A DNA stretch of 36,523 bases from Streptococcus pseudopneumoniae (GCF_001072375.1 NZ_JVKV01000100.1:1-36523), one strand, 5' to 3'. Counted from the first letter of the stretch, positions 7,418-15,601 are shown. A program made the numbers and translations. Notes: generated by a model not told the origin, from the letters alone.

Positions 7418-9103
7418 TTATCCTTTCTCTTCATTTTGAATGGTGATTCGATAGCGAACACCTTCTTTTTCAACTGATTCTACACTGATGTCATAGCGGT
7501 CGCCAAAGTAGAGTACAAAGCGCTCATGCACATTGACAATCCCAATGGACTGACGTTTCTCACTATAATCCACCGTATGTTCGAAGGTTCTTTGAGCTAA
7601 TTTATCCTGGATCTCTGCTAGCTTATCAGCAGGCATTCCACGTCCATTATCGGTTACCAAGATCTCAACATAGCCATCTTTTTTCAAAGCCTTGATACTG
7701 ATCACATTATCTGTACGTCGATGATCAACTCCGTGGGCAAAATAATTTTCCACCAAGGGTTGGAGGGTGAATTTTGGAATGCGCATTTCTTCCAATCCAG
7801 GGTCGATTTTAAATCCGTAAGCAATGGATTTTGGATAACGCACCATACAGAGATAGCTGTACTTCCGACCAAACTCTACTTCTTGTTTGAGTGTCGTTTC
7901 TCGCTCGTCGGAAATATTATTGCGTAGGAGACTACTGAACTCATAGATGATATCTGCTAATTCATTTTGATTCTCCATCACAGCATACATCCGCAGAAAC
8001 TCCAGAGTATTGTACATGAAATGTGGATTTATCTGAGCTTGTAGGGCGCGCATATTGGCATCTTTTTGGCTCAGTTCAAGCTGATAAATATCATGGATAT
8101 TTCTCTCCAATCGATCCAACATATCATTTGTTGTCTCAGCGATTAAAAGTAATTCCTGGTCTTTTTTCGTGAGATCAATTCTTTTACCTTGTTCTCCTTG
8201 CGCAATATCATGGATTGTTTCCACTAGGTCAACAACCTGGGTTTGATACTTCGAAAATGTTTTTTTCAAGGTTACATATAAAATAACGATAAAGAGGAGA
8301 CTCAAAGCAAGAATAAAAATCGAACTAAAGATACTCCCACTAAGGACATAATCCCTCGGAACTGCAACCTGAACCTGATATCCATGAGCTGTCTCATCTT
8401 GCAACCATTCCTCTCGATCACTTTTTTCACCTTGGTGAAACATATCCGTTTCAAAAGGAGAGGTGATGCTCACAGCAATTGGGATATTTCCTCGGGTATT
8501 ATCAATAGCCTTATAAAAAACATCGGAAGATACAGAGACATAAATAACACCAAGAGCTTGATCCGATACTGGATCGGATACGGGAATGGCGAAACTATTG
8601 GCATCTGGCTTAAAGGCATCTGCAGAAACTTTGTAACCACTACGATTGTCCCTAGTCGAAACATAAACTTCTGTCGAGTCTTGCAAGACAATGGCTACAC
8701 CCGTTACAAAATCATTGCGCACATAAAGGTCATCGATATTTTCATAAATGGATACAGAAATATAGGGTGATGCCTTACGTTCCAGTTGCCAGTAAAAATA
8801 ATCCGGTGTACTAAGGCTAAAATACTTATAAATTCCCTCGATTCGCGCTTGATTATCTACTAAACCTTGGGCTGAACGGGCTGACTCTCGATAATAATAC
8901 TCAACCTCGCTCACTGTTCGAGTCAAAACCCGCTGGGAAACCTGTCTTGCTTCTTTTTCTCGACTATCCCAGTTCACATAGGAAATCAACAGAGCAAAAC
9001 TAGCAATGATGACAATCATCACCCAAGTATAGGTTCGAAGGAGTGAATGAAGCCAAAACTGTTTCATCCTATTTGGACGCCAATTTTTCATGAATGCTTT
9101 CAT
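7418..9103 (-). CDS. YesM-type sensor histidine kinase
   Basis: This membrane sensor kinase has one helix near the N-terminus (YTWVMIVIIASFALLISYV), an extracellular sensing region of about 230 residues (Cache-like), a second helix (SIFILALSLLFIVILYVTL) and a HAMP-like linker. The His-kinase region has ALQAQINPHFMYNTLEF, with the phospho-acceptor His, and an ATPase domain with LQPLVENYFAHGVDH (N box) and DNGRGMP (G box). I set the start at 9103 (561 residues), where GGAG lies 7 bases upstream. ATGs at 9091 and 9067 have weaker sites, though 9067 lies 2 bases after the yesL-like stop. The gene overlaps the yesL-like gene, implying coupled translation. Confidence 0.92.
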   Translation of the reverse strand: MKAFMKNWRPNRMKQFWLHSLLRTYTWVMIVIIASFALLISYVNWDSREKEARQVSQRVLTRTVSEVEYYYRESARSAQGLVDNQARIEGIYKYFSLSTPDYFYWQLERKASPYISVSIYENIDDLYVRNDFVTGVAIVLQDSTEVYVSTRDNRSGYKVSADAFKPDANSFAIPVSDPVSDQALGVIYVSVSSDVFYKAIDNTRGNIPIAVSITSPFETDMFHQGEKSDREEWLQDETAHGYQVQVAVPRDYVLSGSIFSSIFILALSLLFIVILYVTLKKTFSKYQTQVVDLVETIHDIAQGEQGKRIDLTKKDQELLLIAETTNDMLDRLERNIHDIYQLELSQKDANMRALQAQINPHFMYNTLEFLRMYAVMENQNELADIIYEFSSLLRNNISDERETTLKQEVEFGRKYSYLCMVRYPKSIAYGFKIDPGLEEMRIPKFTLQPLVENYFAHGVDHRRTDNVISIKALKKDGYVEILVTDNGRGMPADKLAEIQDKLAQRTFEHTVDYSEKRQSIGIVNVHERFVLYFGDRYDISVESVEKEGVRYRITIQNEEKG

Positions 9104-9683
9104 AAACAGGCTCCAATAAATCACTAATAAAGAAATGCCACATACCAATCCCTACAAAAATGATAAGGGCTGGCATATAGAACCCAATAATGGCTAACAA
9201 GACGCTACCAAGAAGAACTTTAGCCACTGCTGATAAGCTCATAAAAATTCCGATAAAGGCAAGCTTTAAGGTATTTTGATAGGATAAGTCAAAATAAACT
9301 TGTAATTTTAGAGAAACTGTATAAGCCAAAAATACCAAGGCTACCAAAAAGATATTTAGAAAGGTTGCTGCCAAATGGATAATGGTCTGATGCGGCAATT
9401 GGATCATGAGATACAAACCATAAATCAAGATCAAGTCAAGTCCCATAAAGGTGTAGAAACTGAGATTGCTTTTAATAAAATTACTCTTGTAAAGAGCCCA
9501 AGCCTCTTTAAAACCATAGGCACGGTAAGAATAACCATGTTCTGCAAATAAACTCATGATAGTCGCACTAGCTGGTGCTATACCAAAAACCACACCTCCT
9601 GCTAGTGTCAATAACCAAAAATAAGCTGTAGCTATCATCCCCAAAAAGAAACGATGAAAGACTAGCTCAATAAAATTTCCCAC
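9069..9683 (-). CDS. YesL-like (DUF624) membrane protein
   Basis: This protein of about 204 residues has four to five membrane helices and the DUF624 opening NFIELVFHRFFLGMIATAYFW, then GGVVFGIAPASATIMSL. YesL-family proteins usually accompany YesM-YesN systems and may aid sensing. I place the start at the GTG at 9683 because GGAGG stands 6 bases before it and family members begin here. An ATG at 9740 overlaps the promoter. It is the first gene of a yesL-like, kinase, regulator operon. Confidence 0.85.
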   Translation of the reverse strand: MGNFIELVFHRFFLGMIATAYFWLLTLAGGVVFGIAPASATIMSLFAEHGYSYRAYGFKEAWALYKSNFIKSNLSFYTFMGLDLILIYGLYLMIQLPHQTIIHLAATFLNIFLVALVFLAYTVSLKLQVYFDLSYQNTLKLAFIGIFMSLSAVAKVLLGSVLLAIIGFYMPALIIFVGIGMWHFFISDLLEPVYESIHEKLASK

Positions 9684-9713
9684 GGTTTGCCTCCAAAAAA
9701 ATAATCTAGAACT

Positions 9714-9740
9714 ATTATAACATATTTCAAGCGCTCTCAA
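9714..9740 (-). promoter_or_regulatory. Promoter of the two-component operon
   Basis: Minus strand TTGAGA (9740-9735) and TATAAT (9719-9714) carry a TG extension (TGTTATAAT). The spacer is short (15 bp), so the extended -10 probably dominates. It fits the GTG start at 9683. Confidence 0.65.
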
Positions 9741-9754
9741 AAAAGAAGAGGATA

Positions 9755-9785
9755 GAAAAGGTAGTGAGAGTTGAACTCGCTACCT
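9755..9785. repeat. 31-bp direct repeat, left copy (possible att scar / terminator)
   Basis: This copy matches 15675-15705 at 27 of 31 positions in the same orientation, with the last 15 bases (TTGAACTCGCTACCT) and first 7 (GAAAAGG) identical. It also folds as AAAAGGTAGTGAG...CTCGCTACCTTTT and can act as a terminator. The two copies bracket the AT-rich defence block. Confidence 0.6.
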
Positions 9786-9851
9786 TTTTAGTAGCAAGTC
9801 CGAAGTAAGCATCCATCCTTGTCAAAGGTGTACAAATGAATAAGTATATAG

Positions 9852-9880
9852 TTGTTTAATAAAGGTATTTGTACTATAAT
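9852..9880 (+). promoter_or_regulatory. Promoter of the XRE-tail gene
   Basis: TTGTTT (9852-9857), 17-bp spacer, TATAAT (9875-9880), 24 bp before the start at 9905. Confidence 0.65.
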
Positions 9881-9904
9881 AAAGATAGATAGGAATACCG
9901 ATTA

Positions 9905-10168
9905 ATGACCAAAGTATATAGTTTACAAAAAAATTCAACAGAACCTAAATTACAAACCATTGTAGCACTATGTATAGCCTTAACATTACCTTATCCAGTT
10001 TCCATAAAATTAATGGAAATTGCTGGAAGAAGTTTACGACAATCATCCATAGAGGAAATGATTTATGCTGAATTTCTCCAAAAATCTTACGAGCTTTCTG
10101 TAGAGGATTGCAATCAGATGTTGACCAACCTAAACTATAGCACCTTAACTACGAAGGTAACATTGTGA
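9905..10168 (+). CDS. Short protein resembling the C-terminal half of XRE regulators
   Basis: This 87-residue protein has the region that follows the helix-turn-helix in a family of XRE-type regulators: LQTIVALCIALTLPYPVSIKLMEIAGRSLR, then EEMIYAEFLQKSYELSVEDCNQML. No helix-turn-helix is present ahead of it; only 18 residues precede the matched part. It nevertheless has a promoter, an AGGA ribosome site and a terminator. It is either a decayed regulator re-expressed from a new promoter or a short form that modulates another regulator. It sits just inside the left 31-bp repeat. The resemblance is from memory of the family. Confidence 0.65.
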   Translation: MTKVYSLQKNSTEPKLQTIVALCIALTLPYPVSIKLMEIAGRSLRQSSIEEMIYAEFLQKSYELSVEDCNQMLTNLNYSTLTTKVTL

Positions 10169-10201
10169 AGAAATTCCCAATCACTACCAATAATAAATAA
10201 A

Positions 10202-10229
10202 AACCGTGATTTCATTTTGAATCACGGTT
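10202..10229. terminator. Bidirectional terminator between the XRE-tail gene and the defence operon
   Basis: AACCGTGATT (10202-10211) pairs with AATCACGGTT (10220-10229). On the minus strand it is followed by TTTTATTTATT, so it mainly ends the 14820-10335 operon; the plus-strand T-run is weaker. Confidence 0.7.
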
Positions 10230-10334
10230 AATTTAATTGACTGAAAAATAGAATAACTATGAAGATAGTTTACTTTATTGAACCACTATTCCATTCCTTG
10301 TTTTTTATTAAATCTAAAACCAAAGGAAACTATG

Positions 10335-11360
10335 TTATTTTATATAGCATTTTCGGTACAAAGTTAACACTAATTTTTTGTAATCTTCTGACTGTAATAG
10401 AAATTCTAATATTTTTAATTTGATAAATTGGTAGGGTTCTTTATAAGATAAGATAGATTTTTTGTATTCTTCTATAACTTCTTTAAGAATCTCTCTAATA
10501 ATCGCTATTTTTTTGTTTTTAACTAAATCTGCTCTAATTTCTCGTTCAGCCTTTTGTTCAACTTCTTTTAGAATGTTTTCTACTATTAATCCCATATCTT
10601 CATGATGTAACCTTTCATCTAAGCTCATATATTTTATGTAATTCAAATATTCATTTGGTAAGCCATGCTTTTGAATTTCTAATTCTTTTAAATCCTTTAA
10701 ATATATTGGAATATTTTCAATCGGAAAATTAACTTTATAGGGATGAATTACAGGTATAGCAGGTAATTTATGTCTTTTATAAATTCTATTACAAATCGTA
10801 CACATTGGTACTATATTAAAATGTCTTAAGCATAGGATTGGGAAATATGATTGTGGCAAGAAATGATCCAAATCCCTTGTACCTACACAAATTTGTTGTT
10901 GACAAACTGAACAATAAGTTTGATACTTACCCTTAGAAAAATATTTTTTTATTGATTCTTCATAATATAAAGAATAAGCTGTTTTAGCTGTTTCAGATTT
11001 TTCAGAGAATATATAATAATAAATATCTTTAAAACTAAAATACGGGTCGGTTTTATTTGATTCATAAAAACTACCAATATCTGAAACAGTATTTGGTACT
11101 GGATTGCAAGAAGTTGACTGTTCTAAGTATTTAAAATAATTTTCATTAAAAAAATTGTCCTGTTCAATAATATCATCGAGAAAATCACTATTACTTAAAC
11201 CATCAATCAATTCTTTAATTGTCGGAACATTATCGTAAACAGTTTTAAGTTCCTTTAAATTATTATTTAAAATCGTTGATGTTGGAACACCTTTATTACA
11301 TTGGTTTAGAAATGAGCTAATATCTTTCGATAGCAATTCTAATTTACTTTTTCTACTCAT
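10335..11360 (-). CDS. HNH endonuclease, PtuB-like
   Basis: This 341-residue protein has an HNH nuclease core in the middle: a Cys pair C150-x2-C153, the catalytic D165-H166 (DLDHFLPQ), N182 and a second Cys pair C187-x2-C190. A structural zinc and a beta-beta-alpha-metal site are therefore both present. The N-terminal 145 residues and C-terminal 140 residues are helical and match nothing I can name. PtuB proteins often have this long helical shape. Its ATG overlaps the ATPase stop by 4 bases (ATGA), the classic sign of a coupled two-protein complex. In Septu the HNH protein cuts nucleic acid under control of the ATPase. Function here is inferred from the pairing. Confidence 0.85.
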   Translation of the reverse strand: MSRKSKLELLSKDISSFLNQCNKGVPTSTILNNNLKELKTVYDNVPTIKELIDGLSNSDFLDDIIEQDNFFNENYFKYLEQSTSCNPVPNTVSDIGSFYESNKTDPYFSFKDIYYYIFSEKSETAKTAYSLYYEESIKKYFSKGKYQTYCSVCQQQICVGTRDLDHFLPQSYFPILCLRHFNIVPMCTICNRIYKRHKLPAIPVIHPYKVNFPIENIPIYLKDLKELEIQKHGLPNEYLNYIKYMSLDERLHHEDMGLIVENILKEVEQKAEREIRADLVKNKKIAIIREILKEVIEEYKKSILSYKEPYQFIKLKILEFLLQSEDYKKLVLTLYRKCYIK

Positions 11361-13141
11361 TTATCTACCTCGTTAATTAGTTTTTCAAACTGGGTAATTT
11401 TTTCTTCTGTTAAAACTTCACTAATAATTTGATTTCTTACTGAACTATATGCTATTTGATTAATTCTATCTAAAGCACCGAATAAATCTCGCTCGGATAA
11501 CTCTTTGATATTCGCTGATTCTTTCTTTATAAGTGGATTATTAAAATATGTCACATCAAAAACAAAACTCAATATGTTATCAATATTGTTCACAAAGGTT
11601 TCTTCTTCAAGAACCTTCACAGATATACTATTACCTTCATATTTAAGATAGAATACTTGCTCCTTATTAAACATCCCAACTACAATAGGAGATTGGCTAG
11701 CAATAATAAAGTGACAATCTAAATCTGCGAAACATTCTCTTAACAAATAATAATATTGATTAATCCAATATGGGTTCAAATGGATTTCTGGTTCATCGAT
11801 TAAAATCAAACTGTCTCTTTCAATATATAAGCTAATTTCCATAATCCGAACAAAAAGCGCTAATTCTCCTGAGCTAAGTTTAGTTATAGAAATAGGACTA
11901 CTATTCTTCAAAATAAGTAAATCATCAATCAAAAAATTACCAGTCTTTTCTAAAATATCGAAGTCTAAGTTTAATAATGTACCATTATCAAAAAATACTT
12001 CTCTATAATATTCTAATATAGAATCAATCTCTAGTACCCTTCTATCACCCTCATAAGATAGTTGCTTACCAAATTGTTGTTGTATGTTCTGATATGTCTT
12101 TTTCAAAATAAGTAAAAGACTAAATAATTTTATTGAGGATTTGCTATCAAGTTCTAAAAAATATTTGCTTATACTATCGAATTGAAGCTGGAAATGGGAA
12201 GCAAATTCCTTTATGTTGAATACAAAGGATTCTTTTAAGTGCATTAACTCCTTAAAGTTTTCATATACTCCAGAAAGCCGTTTCTCGAAGTCTAGGGATC
12301 CATTTATGTTGTATTTTGCATATACATAACTATCATAATTATTCAAAAGATGATCAATGAAATATTTCTTTCTATAATTTAAATCTTGAAATATTGGTAG
12401 TAATATTTTTTCAACGTATTCTGTTATAGCATTTTCACTAAGATAGTTATCGTTTTTCATTTCTGTCATTATATTAGAAATTATTCTATTTTTTCTATCG
12501 AATAAAGTTTCAAATGACTCTATTATATTTCCAGTTTCTAAGTTAGAATAATTTAACCGTTTCTCTACGAGTTCACATAGAGAAAGATCAAAATTCATTA
12601 TTGACTGTTCAAATAAATTCGAAATCCTTTGCTGATTAATAGACTGTATTAGTAGGTAAACTGAGTTACTATCAAACCCTATTAGATTCGATACTTCTTC
12701 TTCTACTTTTTTAAAATGTCCCTCATTACTTATCTTGCATTTAAAATATGAACTACTAGCTAATGAAATAACTTCATTCCAGGAATGATGAGGATAGACT
12801 ATCTCTACCTCTTTTTTCGCTTTAAATTGGGTATCAGCACCAGATTCATTCACTCCCCCCTTTTTTCTTCTAGAAATTTGAGCTCTAATTCTATCATACG
12901 GAGAATAGGTTGATAGAATAATTTTTTTTATTTTCCCTTCAATATTTAAATTACATTTAATATCTTCACGATTATATTCCTTCGAATAGTAACTCAAAAT
13001 AGTTTCAAAAAGCGTACTTTTCCCTGAACCATTATTTCCTAGTATTAAGCTATAGGTGTTACTTTCGTCATTTGAACTATCATTAAATTCCATATTCAAA
13101 TCTTTATTAAAAAAATTGCAACTAATGTTTTTAACTCTCAT
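11357..13141 (-). CDS. AAA/ABC-type ATPase, PtuA-like (Septu-type)
   Basis: This 594-residue SMC/ABC-like ATPase has Walker A G35-NNGSGKST, a long helical insert (about 110-400), an ABC signature LSSGE at 422-426 and Walker B with DEP at 449-451 (LILIDEPEIHLNP). A switch segment HFIIASQSP follows. No TOPRIM or other nuclease motif follows, unlike OLD-family or GajA proteins, so nuclease activity must come from the overlapping HNH partner. This arrangement is Septu type (PtuA-PtuB). The start has AAGGA upstream. A 129-bp gap to the AbiH gene holds a dyad. A retron-associated variant is possible, but I saw no reverse transcriptase here. Confidence 0.87.
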   Translation of the reverse strand: MRVKNISCNFFNKDLNMEFNDSSNDESNTYSLILGNNGSGKSTLFETILSYYSKEYNREDIKCNLNIEGKIKKIILSTYSPYDRIRAQISRRKKGGVNESGADTQFKAKKEVEIVYPHHSWNEVISLASSSYFKCKISNEGHFKKVEEEVSNLIGFDSNSVYLLIQSINQQRISNLFEQSIMNFDLSLCELVEKRLNYSNLETGNIIESFETLFDRKNRIISNIMTEMKNDNYLSENAITEYVEKILLPIFQDLNYRKKYFIDHLLNNYDSYVYAKYNINGSLDFEKRLSGVYENFKELMHLKESFVFNIKEFASHFQLQFDSISKYFLELDSKSSIKLFSLLLILKKTYQNIQQQFGKQLSYEGDRRVLEIDSILEYYREVFFDNGTLLNLDFDILEKTGNFLIDDLLILKNSSPISITKLSSGELALFVRIMEISLYIERDSLILIDEPEIHLNPYWINQYYYLLRECFADLDCHFIIASQSPIVVGMFNKEQVFYLKYEGNSISVKVLEEETFVNNIDNILSFVFDVTYFNNPLIKKESANIKELSERDLFGALDRINQIAYSSVRNQIISEVLTEEKITQFEKLINEVDK

Positions 13142-13186
13142 TATCTTTTCCTTTAATTCAAATTATTTTAAAATAAATACAACATC

Positions 13187-13207
13187 TTTACGAACACATT
13201 CCGTAAA
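13187..13207. promoter_or_regulatory. Dyad between the AbiH-like and ATPase genes
   Basis: TTTACG (13187-13192) and CGTAAA (13202-13207) form an inverted repeat around 9 bases, 46 bp upstream of the ATPase start. It may be an operator for a separate transcript of the ATPase-HNH pair. No protein is assigned. Confidence 0.4.
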
Positions 13208-13270
13208 TAAAGAATTCTTTTTTATCACAAATATTTTAAGCAGTATATTTTATAAAATTTTAATAATTAA

Positions 13271-14377
13271 CTATAATAAAATATCATTCTGCACTTTCAG
13301 TACATAAATTCTTCTTTCTAACACTAATTTATGAAGCAGATTTTGTCCATGATCTTTATTATCAAAAGTTTCTCCATAGTGATTAATAAGTTTATAAACT
13401 CTCTCAACCTGCTCCTTCTTATGAGATTGACCATCAAAGTCATCATAATAAAACTTTAGTACTACATCTGAATTATATACATCAAATGTATCAAATATTG
13501 AAACAAAATATGAATAGTCTGCTTCACCCAATGAATGTCCGTAAAATTTAATGATGTCTATAGAATTATCATAAATTTTTAAAGGTTCTTGTGGAAGCTC
13601 AGTCATAATACGGAATGTTTTTGTAAACTCCATAAATTCTTTATAATTATGATTGTCTATCCCTAAGATTATATTATCTAGTAATATTCCATGAACGTTA
13701 TTACCTCCTCTAGAGTTAAAAAACTTGGTGCTATTAGGGAGAGGAGTATAATTAAAAGATAACAGAGAATTACTATACTCATTAGTAAAAGGTACTCCAG
13801 ATTTTAATAGTTCATCTATAAAAAATTGAGATTTTACATTATATATGTTTTCAGGAAAACTTTTAATTTCATTTAAAAGATATTCCTTAAAATTGGATTC
13901 AAAAGTTTTTACTTGACTCATCATTAAGGACATTAATTCTTTTTTTAAATTACTTACTGATTCTTTTGATAGTAACCAATTAGTCTCTATAATTTGTGAC
14001 AAGTAATTTAATATTTCAAATGTTAAATTTTTTTCTTCTGATTTGGTCATAAAGTCATGAGAGCGAGTATAATCGACTATCCTATCTAGGATACGTTTTT
14101 TCCTATCAGAATCTACACTCAATAAATAACTTTTAACATCGTCTTGGTCAAATTTATTAATTATTGTTAGACATTTTAGTAACAGTAATTCTACATCAAT
14201 CCAATTATAATTCTCATCTGAAGCCAGGAATGTGAAAATATTATTCTTCCTCTCATCATCACTTAAAGAAGAGTAATATTCAGCATATGTTGACTTTAAT
14301 CCTAAATGTTTATCAAATCCATTCCCAATAATTAATAATTGCTTAGTTGGGTGGGGGTTTAAAGTGTTCAAACTCAT
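13271..14377 (-). CDS. AbiH-type abortive infection protein
   Basis: This 368-residue protein has the AbiH family hallmarks: N-terminal LLIIGNGFDKHLGLKSTY (14-31), a central SFNYT (207-211), a following HG (229-230) and C-terminal GHSLGEADYSYF (280-291). AbiH was first described in lactococci as a single-gene phage-abortive system; its mechanism is not settled. The N-terminal GNGFD loop looks like a nucleotide-binding loop, but that is inference. The start has AGGAG at 8 bases. It is the second gene of the operon, 62 bp after the small membrane-anchored gene. Confidence 0.88.
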   Translation of the reverse strand: MSLNTLNPHPTKQLLIIGNGFDKHLGLKSTYAEYYSSLSDDERKNNIFTFLASDENYNWIDVELLLLKCLTIINKFDQDDVKSYLLSVDSDRKKRILDRIVDYTRSHDFMTKSEEKNLTFEILNYLSQIIETNWLLSKESVSNLKKELMSLMMSQVKTFESNFKEYLLNEIKSFPENIYNVKSQFFIDELLKSGVPFTNEYSNSLLSFNYTPLPNSTKFFNSRGGNNVHGILLDNIILGIDNHNYKEFMEFTKTFRIMTELPQEPLKIYDNSIDIIKFYGHSLGEADYSYFVSIFDTFDVYNSDVVLKFYYDDFDGQSHKKEQVERVYKLINHYGETFDNKDHGQNLLHKLVLERRIYVLKVQNDILL

Positions 14378-14439
14378 TTGAGGTTCTCCTATTCTTTATT
14401 TAATCAAATACTTTCCCTTTATTTTTTAAAAGGATATTA

Positions 14440-14820
14440 CTACCTTTCTACCGAAAGTGTTCTCATAATCATTGTATCATCCCAATTTGAAATATTAATT
14501 TTTACACTCTTATCTTTACATATAGCCTTAATCATTCTTAAAAAATTCTGATCATTTGTAAAAGACAGAAAGCGATCGTAACATTCAATAACTTGATTGT
14601 TATCCGAAAATATGATTGGAATTTTTCCTAACGTCCTGTTCAATTCAACTGCATCACCAGTGTAATTTTCTTTCAACATGAACCTGTTGCTAAAAAGTTC
14701 AATAACGTAATCCCTCTTCATTTTCTTTACCAGTGTTTTTCTTTGATAATATTCTGAAATAAATACTCCAATAATACCTGATGTGATAACTGAAGTAATA
14801 ATTGTGTTAATAATATCCAT
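14440..14820 (-). CDS. Small membrane-anchored protein in the defence operon
   Basis: This 126-residue protein has one N-terminal hydrophobic helix (about 3-23, IINTIITSVITSGIIGVFISE) followed by a cytoplasmic domain. Its sequence LGKIPIIFSDNNQVIECYDRFL is like small proteins I associate with DUF6680, though I am not sure. It is the first gene of the AbiH, ATPase, HNH operon, with AAGGG before the start and its own promoter. By position it could be a membrane tether, sensor or effector of the defence locus. None of this is demonstrated by the sequence alone. Confidence 0.75.
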   Translation of the reverse strand: MDIINTIITSVITSGIIGVFISEYYQRKTLVKKMKRDYVIELFSNRFMLKENYTGDAVELNRTLGKIPIIFSDNNQVIECYDRFLSFTNDQNFLRMIKAICKDKSVKINISNWDDTMIMRTLSVER

Positions 14821-14843
14821 ACTAATTTCCCTTTCAATTCATG

Positions 14844-14868
14844 CTATCATTATATCATTAATTGATAG
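14844..14868 (-). promoter_or_regulatory. -10 box and overlapping dyad of the defence operon
   Basis: CTATCA (14844-14849) and TGATAG (14863-14868) are an inverted repeat spanning the minus-strand TATAAT (14854-14849). The gene start at 14820 is about 29 bp downstream. A convincing -35 box is not visible, so activation or an extended contact may be needed. Confidence 0.55.
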
Positions 14869-15110
14869 TATTTTCCTTTAGTAAATTACTAAATAGGCTG
14901 AGACAAAAAGATTTTGATTTTAGGAATTCTTTATTATAAATTTTTAAAATCGATAGACTAGACAACAAAGCGAACAAGACAGAATTCTGAATGTCAGATA
15001 ACTCGTTTTATTCGCTTTTTATATTTAAGGTTAGACCTTTATCACAGACTCAATTAAAGCACAACTATGAAAATACATTTTATCCAAGAAATGAAATTAT
15101 TTTTAAAAAC
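14869..15110. other. AT-rich intergenic stretch without a recognisable gene
   Basis: This lies between the divergent defence operon and the orphan gene at 15185. I see no convincing coding frame; a 70-codon frame at 14991 lacks a ribosome site and runs through the promoter. GGCTGAGACAAAAAG near 14898 resembles part of a common streptococcal intergenic dyad. Confidence 0.5.
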
Positions 15111-15143
15111 TCGCAGTTTTTAATTGAAATCGCAGTTTTAATA
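15111..15143 (+). promoter_or_regulatory. Two direct repeats at the orphan-gene promoter
   Basis: TCGCAGTTTTTAAT (15111-15124) and TCGCAGTTTTAATAC (15130-15143) start 19 bp apart. The first reaches the -35 box and the second fills the spacer, so a protein bound to both would control the promoter. Confidence 0.6.
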
Positions 15144-15152
15144 CTGTATAAT
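15124..15152 (+). promoter_or_regulatory. Promoter of the orphan gene
   Basis: TTGAAA (15124-15129), a 17-bp spacer and a perfect TATAAT (15147-15152), 32 bp before the ATG at 15185. Confidence 0.8.
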
Positions 15153-15184
15153 GATTATATTAAAAAAAGAAGGAGGTGCCAAAT

Positions 15185-15601
15185 ATGGCAACAAACCCAA
15201 TGAAAGATAAGACTTTAATACTTAAAGTCTCTGACGCACAAAACCTTAATTCAAAAGAACTTTTGGAAAAAGCTAGAGGAGATTGGAAAATTGCTCCTGA
15301 CTATAGTGAAGATGTTCAGCGTGTTTTAATCATCTCAGCGGGTCACGATGCTGGAAAAATCTTAGCAGTAGCAAAATTATGGACAGATGAACATTTTCGA
15401 AAATATACTGTTACATATTATAGAACAGTGAGCCAGACTCCTGACGGAGATATTGTACGCACAACTAGGAAAATCAGATTTGATACCATGACTCTTACAA
15501 ATGATCCAGAGCAACTGGTTGGTAAATCTATTTCCCCTCTAGGCGGGAGAGCAACTGCATTTTGTAAACCATTTCAAGAAGTTTTAGATTACTTACATTA
15601 A
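15185..15601 (+). CDS. Orphan protein in the defence block, unknown function
   Basis: This 138-residue protein lacks a signal peptide and membrane segments. Visible features are a Trp followed by a strand-rich core (DWKIAPDYSEDVQRVLIISAGHDAGKILAVAKLW), a basic strand (TTRKIRFDT) and LVGKSISPLGGRATAFCKPF near the end. This faintly resembles PUA/EVE-like small nucleic-acid-binding domains, a weak inference. The start is the ATG at 15185 because AGGAGG lies 8 bases ahead; a GTG at 15176 overlaps that site. Promoter, repeats and terminator are all strong, so it is a well-expressed single-gene unit. It is the last gene before the right 31-bp repeat. Confidence 0.78.
   Translation: MATNPMKDKTLILKVSDAQNLNSKELLEKARGDWKIAPDYSEDVQRVLIISAGHDAGKILAVAKLWTDEHFRKYTVTYYRTVSQTPDGDIVRTTRKIRFDTMTLTNDPEQLVGKSISPLGGRATAFCKPFQEVLDYLH

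Noticed and set aside
9755..9785. tRNA gene or tRNA fragment
   Set aside because: GAGTTCAACTC looks like a T-arm but no acceptor, D-arm or anticodon stem can be built nearby on either strand.
11357..13141. OLD-family / GajA-type nuclease for the ATPase
   Set aside because: No TOPRIM motif follows the Walker B region, and an HNH partner overlaps it, which fits Septu better.
14991..15203. 70-codon frame ahead of the orphan gene
   Set aside because: It spans the promoter and operator repeats of that gene and has no ribosome site.
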